A program made the position numbers and the translations under genes. The notes below the pieces were generated by a model. That model worked only from the letters and a program-made list of their open reading frames with translations, had not been told where the DNA came from and ran no database searches. Shown piece after piece: positions 14,753 through 22,933 of a DNA stretch of 38,160 bases; the stretch's first letter is position 1; each line of letters opens with the position of its first letter. The DNA is taken from contig JACCRC010000396.1 of the NCBI GenBank assembly GCA_013813765.1, forward strand, positions 1 through 38,160, given 5' to 3'. Source of the stretch: Deltaproteobacteria bacterium. GTDB taxonomy: Bacteria > Myxococcota_A > Polyangia > Haliangiales > Haliangiaceae.

Positions 14753-15607
14753 ATGCGGGGATTCATGCGCAACTCGACACTCGTCACACTCTTGCTGCTC
14801 TCCGCGTGTTCGTTCCGGGTGCCACGCGGCATTCCGGTGCGCGGCAAGGTGACGGTCCGCGCCGACGTGCGCGTTCAGGCGCAAGGCAGCGCGCGCGTCG
14901 ACACGGTCGTCGTGCCGCTGCAGAACGCACCGGTCATCGAGTTCTTCGGGATCCCGCTCGCCGACGCGCGCGAGGTCGTGTTCGTGCTCGACGTCTCCGG
15001 ATCCATGCTGGAGCGTGCCGAGGGCCAGCTCGCATTCATCCCCCCACCGACGCCTGCCCCGCCGCCGCCACCACCCGACGCTCCGCCGGAGCCGATGGGG
15101 TATCCGTCGGGCTATCCACCGCCGTCGAGCGTGCCGCCCGCGACCCAGCCGTCGCCTGGGGGCGGCCAGTACGCGATGACCGCACCGACCAAGATCGAGG
15201 TCGCACAGACCGAGCTCATCGAAGCGATTTCGAAGCTTCCGACGGGCACGCGCGTGAATCTGCTGATCTTCAGCAACGACGTGGACGCGTACGCCGCGAG
15301 CATGGTCGTCGTCGACGAGACGACACGCAGCGATCTGATCTCGTTCGTCCGCGACATGCGCGCGGCTGGCGCGACGGCCCTGCAGCCCGCGCTGCGCGTC
15401 GCATTTCTGCTGAACGCGACGCGCATCGTGCTGCTCTCCGACGGGCTCGGCAACATCGGCGGCGGCCGCGAAGACATCATGCGCGACGTGCGGGAGGCAA
15501 TTCGTGGCGGCGTGCGCATCGATGCGATCGGCATTGGCCGCGGCCAGGACGGAAGGCTCCTCTCCGAGCTCGCCGCCGAGACCGGTGGCCTCTACCAGGC
15601 GCTCTAG
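14753..15607 (+). CDS. Lipoprotein with von Willebrand factor A domain
   Basis: The 284-residue product carries a lipoprotein signal (TLLLLSAC, Cys19) and a VWA domain. The MIDAS site is DVSGS (80-84) with Thr208 in GATAL and Asp230 in LLSDG, so metal-dependent ligand binding looks intact. The loop after DVSGSM is expanded by about 45 residues of Pro/Ser/Gly/Tyr sequence (97-139), longer than usual. A second ATG at 14765 preceded by GGGGA is an alternative start. TATGAT lies at 14733-14738 in the 31-bp divergent region, a candidate -10. The stop is 5 bp from the stop of the convergent racemase-like gene. A surface adhesion or complex-assembly role is inferred. Confidence 0.87.
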   Translation: MRGFMRNSTLVTLLLLSACSFRVPRGIPVRGKVTVRADVRVQAQGSARVDTVVVPLQNAPVIEFFGIPLADAREVVFVLDVSGSMLERAEGQLAFIPPPTPAPPPPPPDAPPEPMGYPSGYPPPSSVPPATQPSPGGGQYAMTAPTKIEVAQTELIEAISKLPTGTRVNLLIFSNDVDAYAASMVVVDETTRSDLISFVRDMRAAGATALQPALRVAFLLNATRIVLLSDGLGNIGGGREDIMRDVREAIRGGVRIDAIGIGRGQDGRLLSELAAETGGLYQAL

Positions 15608-15612
15608 CCCGC

Positions 15613-16824
15613 TCAGCCGAGGAACGCGTGCCCGAGGCCGCGGTACGTCGGCGCGCGTCCGACGATCTGATCGCCGCGGATGAGCACGTACTCGGCGACG
15701 CGCTCCGCGAGCTCCCCGGACTTCGCGGGACGGAACAGCACAGTATCGCCGAGCGCCAGCTCGGTGCCGCGAGGTAGCGCGATCGGCGTCTGCACCTCGC
15801 CCGCACCTTCGGCCGCGAGCAGCGTCGCGCCGCGCGGCCACACGGGGAGCGGCAGGCGATCGGCGCCGGCGGCACCCGAGGCGGGCCAGCCGCCGCCGAA
15901 GCACGTGACCACGCCGGCGGTGGGACGTCGCGTGACCTGGAGCGCGAACGCGAGCGCGGGTTCGAGGGAGAGGCCGGCGTAGCGATCGAACAGGTGCCCC
16001 GCGAGGAAGCCCGAGCCGATCGTGATCTCGGTGAGGGTGGGATCCGTGCACGAAAAGGCGACCGAGCCGGTCCCGCCGCCGTTGACGATCGTGGGCGACA
16101 GGTCCGCGTCGACGAGCGCCGCGAGGAGGCGTTTGCGCTGATCCGCGACGGCCGGCTGCGATCCGCGCTTGAGCGCGCGCACGAGCGGATTGATCCACCG
16201 GCGAGCGTGGGTGCGATCCGGAAGGCCCGCGAGCTGCGCCTCGTAGCCGAGGATGCCGTGAAGGCGTAGCGTCGGGTGCGAGACCACGCGTCGTGCGAGC
16301 GCGACGACCTCGGCTGGTTCGCGCAGCGGACTGCGACGCACGCCGACGTGAACCGAGGGGCCGACGGGCCGCCAGCTCATGTCGATATCGAGCACGATCG
16401 GGATCGTCGTGCTCGCGGAGCGCGCCGCATCCGCGAGTGGTGCGAGCTGCGCCGGATCATCGATGACGACCGCGGCGCAGGCAGTGCGATTCGCGCGGGC
16501 CACCAGGGCGGCGTCGCTGGGCTGCAGCGTGGGATACGCGAGCAGCAGATCGTGGACGCCATGCTCGGCGTAGTACGCGGTCTCCGACGCGCTCGCGGTC
16601 ATGTAGCCGATCACGAGGTCCCCTCCCCGCTCGGCGATCCGCTGCATCAGCGCGGGCGATCGCACGGACTTCGACGCGATGCGAACACGCTTCCCTGCCG
16701 CGCGTAGCGGCGCGAGGAGGCGGTCGATGTTGACCTCGAGCGCATCCAGATCCACGAGTGCTGCCGGAAGCGGCACACCGGAGAGCGCACGTATGAACCG
16801 ATCGCCGTCGAACCGGGACGTCAC
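15613..16824 (-). CDS. Alanine-racemase-fold PLP enzyme (amino acid deaminase/aldolase type)
   Basis: The 403-residue protein has the N-terminal fold-type III PLP barrel: PAALVDLDALEVNIDRL, then RVRIASKSVRSP with Lys52 as the expected PLP-binding lysine, and later GILGYEAQLAG, VNGGGTGS and ITIGSGF. The ASKSVR context is characteristic of the D-threonine aldolase/D-serine dehydratase-like branch rather than canonical alanine racemase. The reaction is probably aldol cleavage or deamination of a D- or beta-hydroxy amino acid; the substrate is not evident. No signal peptide is visible, so it is cytosolic. The GTG start overlaps the upstream hydrolase stop (GTGA), so translation is coupled. Confidence 0.86.
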   Translation of the reverse strand: MTSRFDGDRFIRALSGVPLPAALVDLDALEVNIDRLLAPLRAAGKRVRIASKSVRSPALMQRIAERGGDLVIGYMTASASETAYYAEHGVHDLLLAYPTLQPSDAALVARANRTACAAVVIDDPAQLAPLADAARSASTTIPIVLDIDMSWRPVGPSVHVGVRRSPLREPAEVVALARRVVSHPTLRLHGILGYEAQLAGLPDRTHARRWINPLVRALKRGSQPAVADQRKRLLAALVDADLSPTIVNGGGTGSVAFSCTDPTLTEITIGSGFLAGHLFDRYAGLSLEPALAFALQVTRRPTAGVVTCFGGGWPASGAAGADRLPLPVWPRGATLLAAEGAGEVQTPIALPRGTELALGDTVLFRPAKSGELAERVAEYVLIRGDQIVGRAPTYRGLGHAFLG

Positions 16825-18740
16825 GGGCACGGAGCGTCTCGCGGTGCATCGACGGGGACGGTCGGCGTGCCGGTCGCGACCCAGCTCGCGAGGAAGCACT
16901 GGTAGGCGTGCTTCGGGGCGTCGGTCTGGAAGAACGCCTCGTGGCCGTCCTCGATACCGTCCTCGGGACGCTGCACGACGACCGCAGTGGCGCTGATATT
17001 GGAGAACGAGACGTTCGCCGTCGCCGGCAGGCCGATCACGCGGCGCCCGATCAGGGGCAACAGCGGGCCGAGCGGCAGCTGTTCGGCGAGGCGAGGATCG
17101 CTTGCCCTGTCGAGCTCGGGTCCGGCGAGATCGAGCCCCATCGAGAGGTTCGTGGCGTTCGCGATGCGCGGCAGGATGTAGTTGTCGACCATGCCCTGCG
17201 TGATCAACACGTGGCGCGGCAGGATCGATGCGCCGTAGACCTGCGGATCCGCGGGCTCGAGCGCCCACTGGGCGAACGTCATGATCGGCTCGTCCGCGCG
17301 GAGCTCGAACACGCGGAGCAGCGACGCGATCACTCCGTAGGGAGCGAGCGGCTTCTTCTTGTGCAGGATGTTCGCGATCCAGCTTCCGCCCGCTCCGCTC
17401 AGGATCAACGCCCCGAACAGCGGCTCGTGTGCGGCGGCGAGCGGCGAGATCCACGCGCCGTTCGAGTGACCCATCAGCGCGAAGTGCTCGTCGTCAAACG
17501 TGACGTCCGCGGCTGCCGCGCCCGGGCAATCACTCGCGTCGAGGTGCAGCTTCGTCGCGACGTGAGCGATCACGTCGAGCTCGAGCGCGTTCTCGCGCAC
17601 GTTGTCCCGCATCGCAGCGATGTTCGAGACGTTGAACAGCAGGAACTGCTCGTCGCCCATGGTGACGTTGCGCCGGCCGCCGAGCGGGCCATCGACCTGA
17701 AGACCTGCAAATCCAGCGCGCGCGAGGTATCGCGCCGGACCCTCGCCCGGTTCGATCGCGGCGCCACCTGCGACCGCGTGCTGTCCGCGATCGACGAGCG
17801 GGCGATCGCCGCCACCGCCCGCACGCACGAACACGACGAGCGGATAGCCTGCGGTCGGCTGCGCGCGCCGCGGGATCGTCACGACGAAGGTCGACGTCGA
17901 GGTCCGCTGCAGGATCGGCGCGCCGGTGGCGTCGTACTGCCAGGTGCCGCCGCTCGTCTCGAACGGCGGCGTTCCCGACTGGTAGTCGGGCATCTTGATC
18001 GTCGTCTCGTACACGCAGTAGTCGGCGAACAGCTCGGTGCGCGCGAACGGTGCATCGATCACGGGCAGCGGTCGTGCGAGCACGGCCGTGCGAACCCGCG
18101 CGAGCTGCGCGGCGGGATCCCCGGTCGAGAACACCGTGAGGCCGGCGATCTGCGTGACGTCGACACCGTGGGACTCGAGCGCCTCGATCTGGGCGGACCA
18201 GCGTGCCTTCTCGCCCGCGGTCGCCGGCGAGAGCGGCTCTCCGGTCGCGGTGCGAAGCTCCGTGGTGACGACCGCCGCATAGCGTGTCGCCGGGCGCAGC
18301 GGAATGCCTTGCACGGGCAACAGGGTCAGGAGGTTCGGCGCGCTGTATTGCGAGGGCTCCTCGACGAACGAGACCTCGAGGGGCGAGCGAACGCCGGTCT
18401 CGAGATCGATCACGAACGTGGGCGACTCGTCACCGATGCTGGCGTCGATGCTCGGTAGCAGCGAGCGATCGAGCGGATCGGAGATCTGAAAGAACACGCC
18501 GCCTGACAAGGCGAACCCGTCGTTGTCGGCGAGCAGACCGCGAATGGTCTCGACACTCGGCGTCGCCCCCGGATTCGGGAAGCCGCTGACGTCGACGCCG
18601 GAGCCGGAGCGGAGGCCGTCGTCGGGGAACGGCGCGTCGAAGAAGCTGGTGCGGCGGCTCGGATCCATCACCACGTGCGGGCCGCGCGAGCTCTCGTCGC
18701 ATCCCACGAGGAGCGCCACGACGACCCACCAGCTACGCAT
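16821..18740 (-). CDS. Alpha/beta-hydrolase lipoprotein
   Basis: This 639-residue predicted lipoprotein has MRSWWVVVALLVGC (lipidated Cys14). The N-terminal 230 residues include FFDAPFPDDGLR and VFFQISDPLD, resembling the Ig-like N-terminal module of large bacterial lipases. The C-terminal alpha/beta-hydrolase domain has LVVFVRAGGGG as oxyanion-side strand and the nucleophile elbow GHSNG (424-428, Ser426). His/Asp candidates occur in ITQGMVDNYILP and IEDGHEAF. The enzyme is probably an esterase or lipase acting outside the inner membrane. It lies between a kinase-like gene (6 bp upstream) and the PLP enzyme gene (overlapping start), so all three share one transcript. The substrate cannot be read from sequence. 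Confidence 0.85.
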   Translation of the reverse strand: MRSWWVVVALLVGCDESSRGPHVVMDPSRRTSFFDAPFPDDGLRSGSGVDVSGFPNPGATPSVETIRGLLADNDGFALSGGVFFQISDPLDRSLLPSIDASIGDESPTFVIDLETGVRSPLEVSFVEEPSQYSAPNLLTLLPVQGIPLRPATRYAAVVTTELRTATGEPLSPATAGEKARWSAQIEALESHGVDVTQIAGLTVFSTGDPAAQLARVRTAVLARPLPVIDAPFARTELFADYCVYETTIKMPDYQSGTPPFETSGGTWQYDATGAPILQRTSTSTFVVTIPRRAQPTAGYPLVVFVRAGGGGDRPLVDRGQHAVAGGAAIEPGEGPARYLARAGFAGLQVDGPLGGRRNVTMGDEQFLLFNVSNIAAMRDNVRENALELDVIAHVATKLHLDASDCPGAAAADVTFDDEHFALMGHSNGAWISPLAAAHEPLFGALILSGAGGSWIANILHKKKPLAPYGVIASLLRVFELRADEPIMTFAQWALEPADPQVYGASILPRHVLITQGMVDNYILPRIANATNLSMGLDLAGPELDRASDPRLAEQLPLGPLLPLIGRRVIGLPATANVSFSNISATAVVVQRPEDGIEDGHEAFFQTDAPKHAYQCFLASWVATGTPTVPVDAPRDAPCP

Positions 18741-18746
18741 GCGGAC

Positions 18747-19688
18747 TCATATCGTGCCCCAGCCGCGAACGGCCAGCGCGTCGAGGGTCGGAGCGTCGAG
18801 GGGTGGCAGGCGCTCGAGGTACCAGCGAAGGTTCGAGTAGCGGTGCACGATCGCGTAGGCAAGCAGCCGGCGCGCGAGCGTCTCGTCGAGGCTGTCCTCG
18901 CGATAGCCGTACGCCAGCAGCAGCGTGCGCAGCAGGCGCGCATCGCCGCACGAGACGAACACGCCGACCGACGCGAGCTCGTACTCGGGTGCGCCGCACA
19001 TCGCGGGCTCGAAGTCGAACAGGCCCGAGAGCTCCCAGCCGTGCTCGCCCTCGCGCACGAGCAAGTGCTCGCGCATGACCTCGGTGTGCAGGAGCACGCG
19101 CGGCCCGGTGAAGTCGAGCGGAACGCTCTCGAGGTACGCGGGGATCTGCGCGAGCCACGCCTCGCCGAGACCCTTCGAGCGCTGGTGCTCGACGACATTC
19201 GTGCGCTGCCCGGCCACGAACGCGCCCCAGTCCGGCGGCGCGAGCGTGTCGAGCAGTGGAGCGCGGATCGCGTGCAGCGCCGCGAGCGCCTTGCCGAGAT
19301 CCGCGAGCAGGCGCTCGCGATCGCGCGCGGGAATGCGCGGCCACGCCGCCGAGAGACTCTCGCCGTGCAGGCGAGACATCAGCACGTAGCTCCAGCCGCC
19401 GTGATCGCCGATCCCTTCCACGCGGGGCGTCGGGATCGAGAGCTTGCCGGCGACCGCGGACAGCACGGATGCCTCGGTCTCGCGCTCCGACGCGAACACG
19501 GGCGGATACAGCTTGAGGACATGCGTGTCGCCGATCGCGTAGACCGGCAGCGATCCGTCGGCGAACCGCACCACATCGCCGCTCATGTGGTGGCTCGCGA
19601 GGATCGCGTCGACGCCCGGGCGTAGTGCCACCTCGTCGCGGCGAATCGCGGCGAGCTCGGCCGCGGTGGACGCGGGGGGCAGCATCAC
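18747..19688 (-). CDS. Aminoglycoside-phosphotransferase-like kinase
   Basis: The 313-residue product fits the APH/choline-kinase fold. Lys59 is in HVLKLYP, acidic residues follow in the next helix, and a hinge-like YVLMSRLHGESL lies near 101-112. The metal-binding aspartate is in GLFDFEPA (Asp225). The catalytic loop reads LLHTEVMREHLL (199-210), so the HxD motif is His-Thr-Glu, with Glu203 in place of the usual catalytic Asp. The real substrate is likely a small metabolite, as for most environmental APH homologs; antibiotic resistance should not be assumed. The start is GTG 19688 or the adjacent ATG 19685. It heads the hydrolase-PLP enzyme operon. Confidence 0.82.
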   Translation of the reverse strand: MMLPPASTAAELAAIRRDEVALRPGVDAILASHHMSGDVVRFADGSLPVYAIGDTHVLKLYPPVFASERETEASVLSAVAGKLSIPTPRVEGIGDHGGWSYVLMSRLHGESLSAAWPRIPARDRERLLADLGKALAALHAIRAPLLDTLAPPDWGAFVAGQRTNVVEHQRSKGLGEAWLAQIPAYLESVPLDFTGPRVLLHTEVMREHLLVREGEHGWELSGLFDFEPAMCGAPEYELASVGVFVSCGDARLLRTLLLAYGYREDSLDETLARRLLAYAIVHRYSNLRWYLERLPPLDAPTLDALAVRGWGTI

Positions 19689-19704
19689 GCCGGTCTGGAT
19701 AGCA

Positions 19705-20025
19705 CTAGATCAAGCCGTGGTGCTCGAACGCGTCACGCCAGAGCACGTCGCAGACCTGGCGGAAGTACGCCGACAGCGACTCCGCGGCACGCGCATCGAC
19801 CGCGCCCTGCTTCACCATCGTGAGCAGCGCCTCGGAGTCGCCGAGGTCCATCCGGCGGATATCCACCGGCGCGCCGCAGCAGCCGTAGCCATCGAATGAA
19901 ATGCGCGCGAGGAACACCCGGCCGTCGGGGTCGACGTCCAGGTCAGCGAACACGCTGCCACGTTGTAAGCACAGGCAGAAGCGACACGGCCGGCTCGACA
20001 TCGTGGGGTAGAGCTCGATGTGCAT
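19705..20025 (-). CDS. Small cysteine-containing hypothetical protein
   Basis: I do not recognise this 106-residue protein. It has an N-terminal cysteine cluster (Cys14, 17, 19) and a Cys-Cys pair (about 49-50 in YGCCGAP), five cysteines that could hold zinc or an iron-sulfur centre. The middle (FADLDVDPDGRVFLARISFDGYG) looks beta-rich, the C-terminus helical (AESLSAYFRQVCDVLWRDAFE). No signal peptide. It ends 16 bp before the kinase gene and could be in its operon. Coding is supported by codon bias and plausible amino acid composition. Confidence 0.6.
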   Translation of the reverse strand: MHIELYPTMSSRPCRFCLCLQRGSVFADLDVDPDGRVFLARISFDGYGCCGAPVDIRRMDLGDSEALLTMVKQGAVDARAAESLSAYFRQVCDVLWRDAFEHHGLI

Positions 20026-20055
20026 CGAGCTCGCAGTATCGCCCGGAGTGGCGGG

Positions 20056-20226
20056 TCAGTCCTTCGGCGTCTCGGGCACGACGGGCGCGGTCTCGTCGCC
20101 CGGGCCGTCGGGGCGGACGTCACCCTTTGCCTGCTCCTTCTTCACGACATTCTCCTGGTTCTCCTCGGCGGGGCGGAGTGGTGGCGTGGACCTCTTCGGT
20201 GCCTGCGGGGGCTTCGGAGTGTGCAT
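20056..20226 (-). CDS. Small Pro/Lys/Glu-rich ORF (56 aa)
   Basis: The ORF begins MHTPKPPQAPKRSTPPLRP and ends with an acidic Asp/Glu/Pro segment (DETAPVVPETPKD). It is fully low-complexity, hydrophilic and predicted disordered. No Shine-Dalgarno precedes the ATG. It fills the gap between the M14 carboxypeptidase and the small Cys protein. The lysine and asparagine content (EENQENVVKKEQAKG) is higher than expected of random GC-rich sequence, which favours a real gene, but support is weak. Confidence 0.4.
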   Translation of the reverse strand: MHTPKPPQAPKRSTPPLRPAEENQENVVKKEQAKGDVRPDGPGDETAPVVPETPKD

Positions 20227-20291
20227 GCGGTGGCTACGTGCAAGGCCCGGACTCACGCTAACCGCGCGGAGCGTCAGCGCCCAGCCGCGTC

Positions 20292-21536
20292 TCACTGTAC
20301 TGTACGAGCACGGTCGGTGATCAGGGACTCGGCGAGCGAGAGCATTGCGGCGGTCGCCTCGTCGCAGGTCGGCGCGATCTGGTCGGGCGGAAGGACGAAG
20401 CCGCCCTCGCGCGCGCTCGCCGGGCGCAGCTCGATCAGGAACGACAGCGCGCCGCGCTCGCCATAGCTCCAGTCGCCGGCAGTTCCGCCCGCGCCGGTCG
20501 TCAGCGTCGAGCCGGGACGGACCGCGTAGCGCACGCCGTGGGTGCCCACGAGCGCCGAGCTCATGCGGTCGGCGAGCGCCGCGAGCTTGTCGCGATCCGG
20601 TGGATCGGCGCGCTGGTGGCTCCACGGATAGACGATCACCTGCGAGTACGCGTGGAAGTCGACGTGCGCCGCGACGCGGCCCTCGAACAGCGTTCGCACC
20701 GCGCGCGTCTCGGGCTCCGAGAACGCCCGCTCGCCGCGGTAGTTCGGCGACGCGGGATCGCCGCTCGAGCCGGCACCACCGAACGCAACGCTGTAGTTGC
20801 GGTTCAGATCGACGCCCGAGCCGTGGCGGTTCTTGCGCCAGTACCGATCGGTCGTCCACGAGTACGCGTAGCCGTCCGGGTTCACGAGCGGCGCGACCAC
20901 GAACGTGACCGCATCGAGGATGCGACGCGTGCGCGGATCTCCGTCGCGCTCTCCGGTGGCGATCCGGTCGGCGATGCAGAGCGGCGTCATCACCGAGAGC
21001 CACTCCCGCGCGTGATGGCCGCCACCGAGCACGATGTTGATCGGTCCGCCGCGCGACAGCTCGATCGCGTGGATCGGACGTCCCTCGTGGGACGCGCCGA
21101 GCGAGTGCGCGCGGACGAAGGATGCGTTCTCGGCCGCGAGCGTGTCGACAAATGCGTCGATCTCGGCGACGTCGCGATAGTCATCGAACCACGTGGGCCC
21201 CGACGCCACGCGCCTGCGGTCCGCGAGGCGAGCGCGCTCGGCATCGGCGGCCGCATCGATGTCCTCGACGAGGATGCGATACGGAACGTTCAGCTGCGCG
21301 AGGTCGGAGCGAGCCACCACCACGTCGAGCGGCGATCCCGGTTCCGCATGCTCGGTCCACACATCCTCCGTGAGGAAGAGGGCCGCGGCACGGTCGCGAG
21401 CGTGGGACGTTTCGATCCGGATCGCGACGCGAGGTCCCCGGGCCTCCGCTCCCCGCCCGTGCGTGGGAACCGCTCCGAACATCAGGAGCGCCGCAGCGGC
21501 AAGCGGCCACGGTGCCCGGGAGGTCTCGGCAAGCAT
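20292..21536 (-). CDS. Secreted M14-family zinc carboxypeptidase
   Basis: The 414-residue product has a signal peptide (about 1-28), a prodomain-like region (about 35-110) and an M14 peptidase domain. Zinc ligands are His175 and Glu178 in HAREW and His295 in VDFHAYSQ. Substrate-binding residues are in YWRKNRHGSGVDLNRNY, and the catalytic Glu369 is in LIELRP. The layout matches the carboxypeptidase A/B-type subfamily, which removes C-terminal residues from peptides. All catalytic residues are present, so it is predicted active and exported, consistent with a proteolytic, possibly predatory lifestyle. The divergent glycosyltransferase starts 50 bp away. TAGACT lies 8 nt before the ATG. Confidence 0.93.
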   Translation of the reverse strand: MLAETSRAPWPLAAAALLMFGAVPTHGRGAEARGPRVAIRIETSHARDRAAALFLTEDVWTEHAEPGSPLDVVVARSDLAQLNVPYRILVEDIDAAADAERARLADRRRVASGPTWFDDYRDVAEIDAFVDTLAAENASFVRAHSLGASHEGRPIHAIELSRGGPINIVLGGGHHAREWLSVMTPLCIADRIATGERDGDPRTRRILDAVTFVVAPLVNPDGYAYSWTTDRYWRKNRHGSGVDLNRNYSVAFGGAGSSGDPASPNYRGERAFSEPETRAVRTLFEGRVAAHVDFHAYSQVIVYPWSHQRADPPDRDKLAALADRMSSALVGTHGVRYAVRPGSTLTTGAGGTAGDWSYGERGALSFLIELRPASAREGGFVLPPDQIAPTCDEATAAMLSLAESLITDRARTVQ

Positions 21537-21585
21537 GGGTGTCGAGTCTACTGCACCGCCGACAACGAGGCGCTACTGTTTGGCG

Positions 21586-22929
21586 ATGCCGACGAGTGGT
21601 GGTGCAGGTGCGATCGTTTTCGGTTCCCCGGTCAGTGTCGGCCACGTGCGGCCGTTGATGCCGCTAGCGAAGCGCCTCGTGCAGCGCGGCTACACGGTGG
21701 TGTGGGCGATCAGCGGCGACGCGAACGAGCCCGCCTCGGTGTGGCGCGAGCCGCTGACCGCGCTGGGCGTGCGGTTCGTCGATGTCGACCAGCACGCCCC
21801 GTTTCCGCGCGGCGCCTCGCCGGAGGTCATGTCGGCCGGCATGCTCGTCGCGCTGTACCGGCGCATCGTGGCGCGCGCCATCGATGTCTCGGCCGGAGCT
21901 GCCGACGCGATCCGCGCGGCGGTCGACGGCGCGCCGATCGTCGCAGGTGTCTACGACTACTTCGCCGTGTGGGCCTACGTCGCCATGCGGCGCCTCGGCA
22001 TCGCGAACCTCGACGTGGTCGTGAGCGCGTTCCCCTCCATCCTCGATCGCATGCCGCCGCTCTACGTCGACGACCCGTACTACCAGCGCGAGCTGTCCGG
22101 GCTCCGCGCCGCGGGCTTCGGATCGTTCGACGAGCTGCCGCGCGCCGGTCTGCTTCCTCGCGATCCCGGCCTTCGCGTCCTCAACTTCTCGTCGCCGCGG
22201 CTGTGCACCGATGCTCCGCCGTACGTCCACGTCCTCGGCGTACAGACCGACGCGCTGCCGCACACCGACGATCTATCCGCCGCGCCCGCGGAGCACCAGG
22301 CACTCGCTCACCGCCTGAAGGCCGCGCGCGATGCAGGTGCTCCCGTGCTCTTGCTCTCGATGGGCACCGTGGTCACGCGGATGTTCGCGCGCATGAGCCC
22401 GGCGCACGTCGCGTTCTTGAAGCGCCTCTACACCACCCTCGCCGCCTCCGCGCTGCGCGCCGGCGCCGTGGTCGTCGCGTCGACCTGCGACTCGTCCGCT
22501 GCCGACTTTGGCGTCGACGAAGCCGCGCTCGGCCCCGCCGCTCGCGACCGAGTGATCGCGATGCCGTTCGTGCCGCAGCCGTTCCTGTTCGCGCACGGCC
22601 TGGTCGACGCGATGCTCATGCACGGCGGCGCGAACACGTTCCACGAGGCCGTCGTCTCGGGCGTGCCTCTGCTGATCAGTCCCGGGTTCGGGGATCAGGA
22701 GAGCGTCGCGCTCGCCGCCGCGAAGCTCGGCGTCGGTGTCGCGGTCGAATCGATCTCGATCCCCGCGCTCGAGGGCGCGACCCCGCTCGATCGCGTCGCC
22801 GACGGCATCCTCCCCGCGATGCTCGCCCCCGGAAACCCCTGGAAGGCAGCCGCGACCAGCCTCGCCGCGCACGTGAAGCTCGAGAACGGCCTCGACGCCG
22901 CCGAGGCACTCCTGCTCGCTCCGCGGTGA
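21586..22929 (+). CDS. GT1-type glycosyltransferase (UDP-glucosyl/macrolide-transferase-like)
   Basis: The 447-residue protein has the GT-B fold signature of family GT1. The N-terminal motif is GSPVSVGHVRPLMPLAKRL, the acceptor-side opening of MGT enzymes. The C-terminal nucleotide-sugar motif is AMLMHGGANTFHEAVVSGVP..SPGFGDQESVA. Between them lies VLLLSMGTVV, the phosphate-contacting loop. It transfers a sugar from a nucleotide donor to a lipid, polyketide or other small hydrophobic acceptor; which one cannot be read here. It is cytosolic with no signal peptide. The ATG at 21586 directly precedes the conserved start. It is a stand-alone gene, with no biosynthetic cluster nearby. Confidence 0.9.
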   Translation: MPTSGGAGAIVFGSPVSVGHVRPLMPLAKRLVQRGYTVVWAISGDANEPASVWREPLTALGVRFVDVDQHAPFPRGASPEVMSAGMLVALYRRIVARAIDVSAGAADAIRAAVDGAPIVAGVYDYFAVWAYVAMRRLGIANLDVVVSAFPSILDRMPPLYVDDPYYQRELSGLRAAGFGSFDELPRAGLLPRDPGLRVLNFSSPRLCTDAPPYVHVLGVQTDALPHTDDLSAAPAEHQALAHRLKAARDAGAPVLLLSMGTVVTRMFARMSPAHVAFLKRLYTTLAASALRAGAVVVASTCDSSAADFGVDEAALGPAARDRVIAMPFVPQPFLFAHGLVDAMLMHGGANTFHEAVVSGVPLLISPGFGDQESVALAAAKLGVGVAVESISIPALEGATPLDRVADGILPAMLAPGNPWKAAATSLAAHVKLENGLDAAEALLLAPR

Positions 22930-22933
22930 CGGT

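Noticed and set aside
16908-18458. 516-codon plus-strand frame antisense to the hydrolase lipoprotein
   Set aside because: Shadow composition and no domain, while the minus strand has a lipobox and GHSNG.
18747-19688. Kinase as an aminoglycoside resistance gene
   Set aside because: Fold-level similarity only, with a changed catalytic loop and a metabolic operon context. Nothing indicates antibiotic modification.
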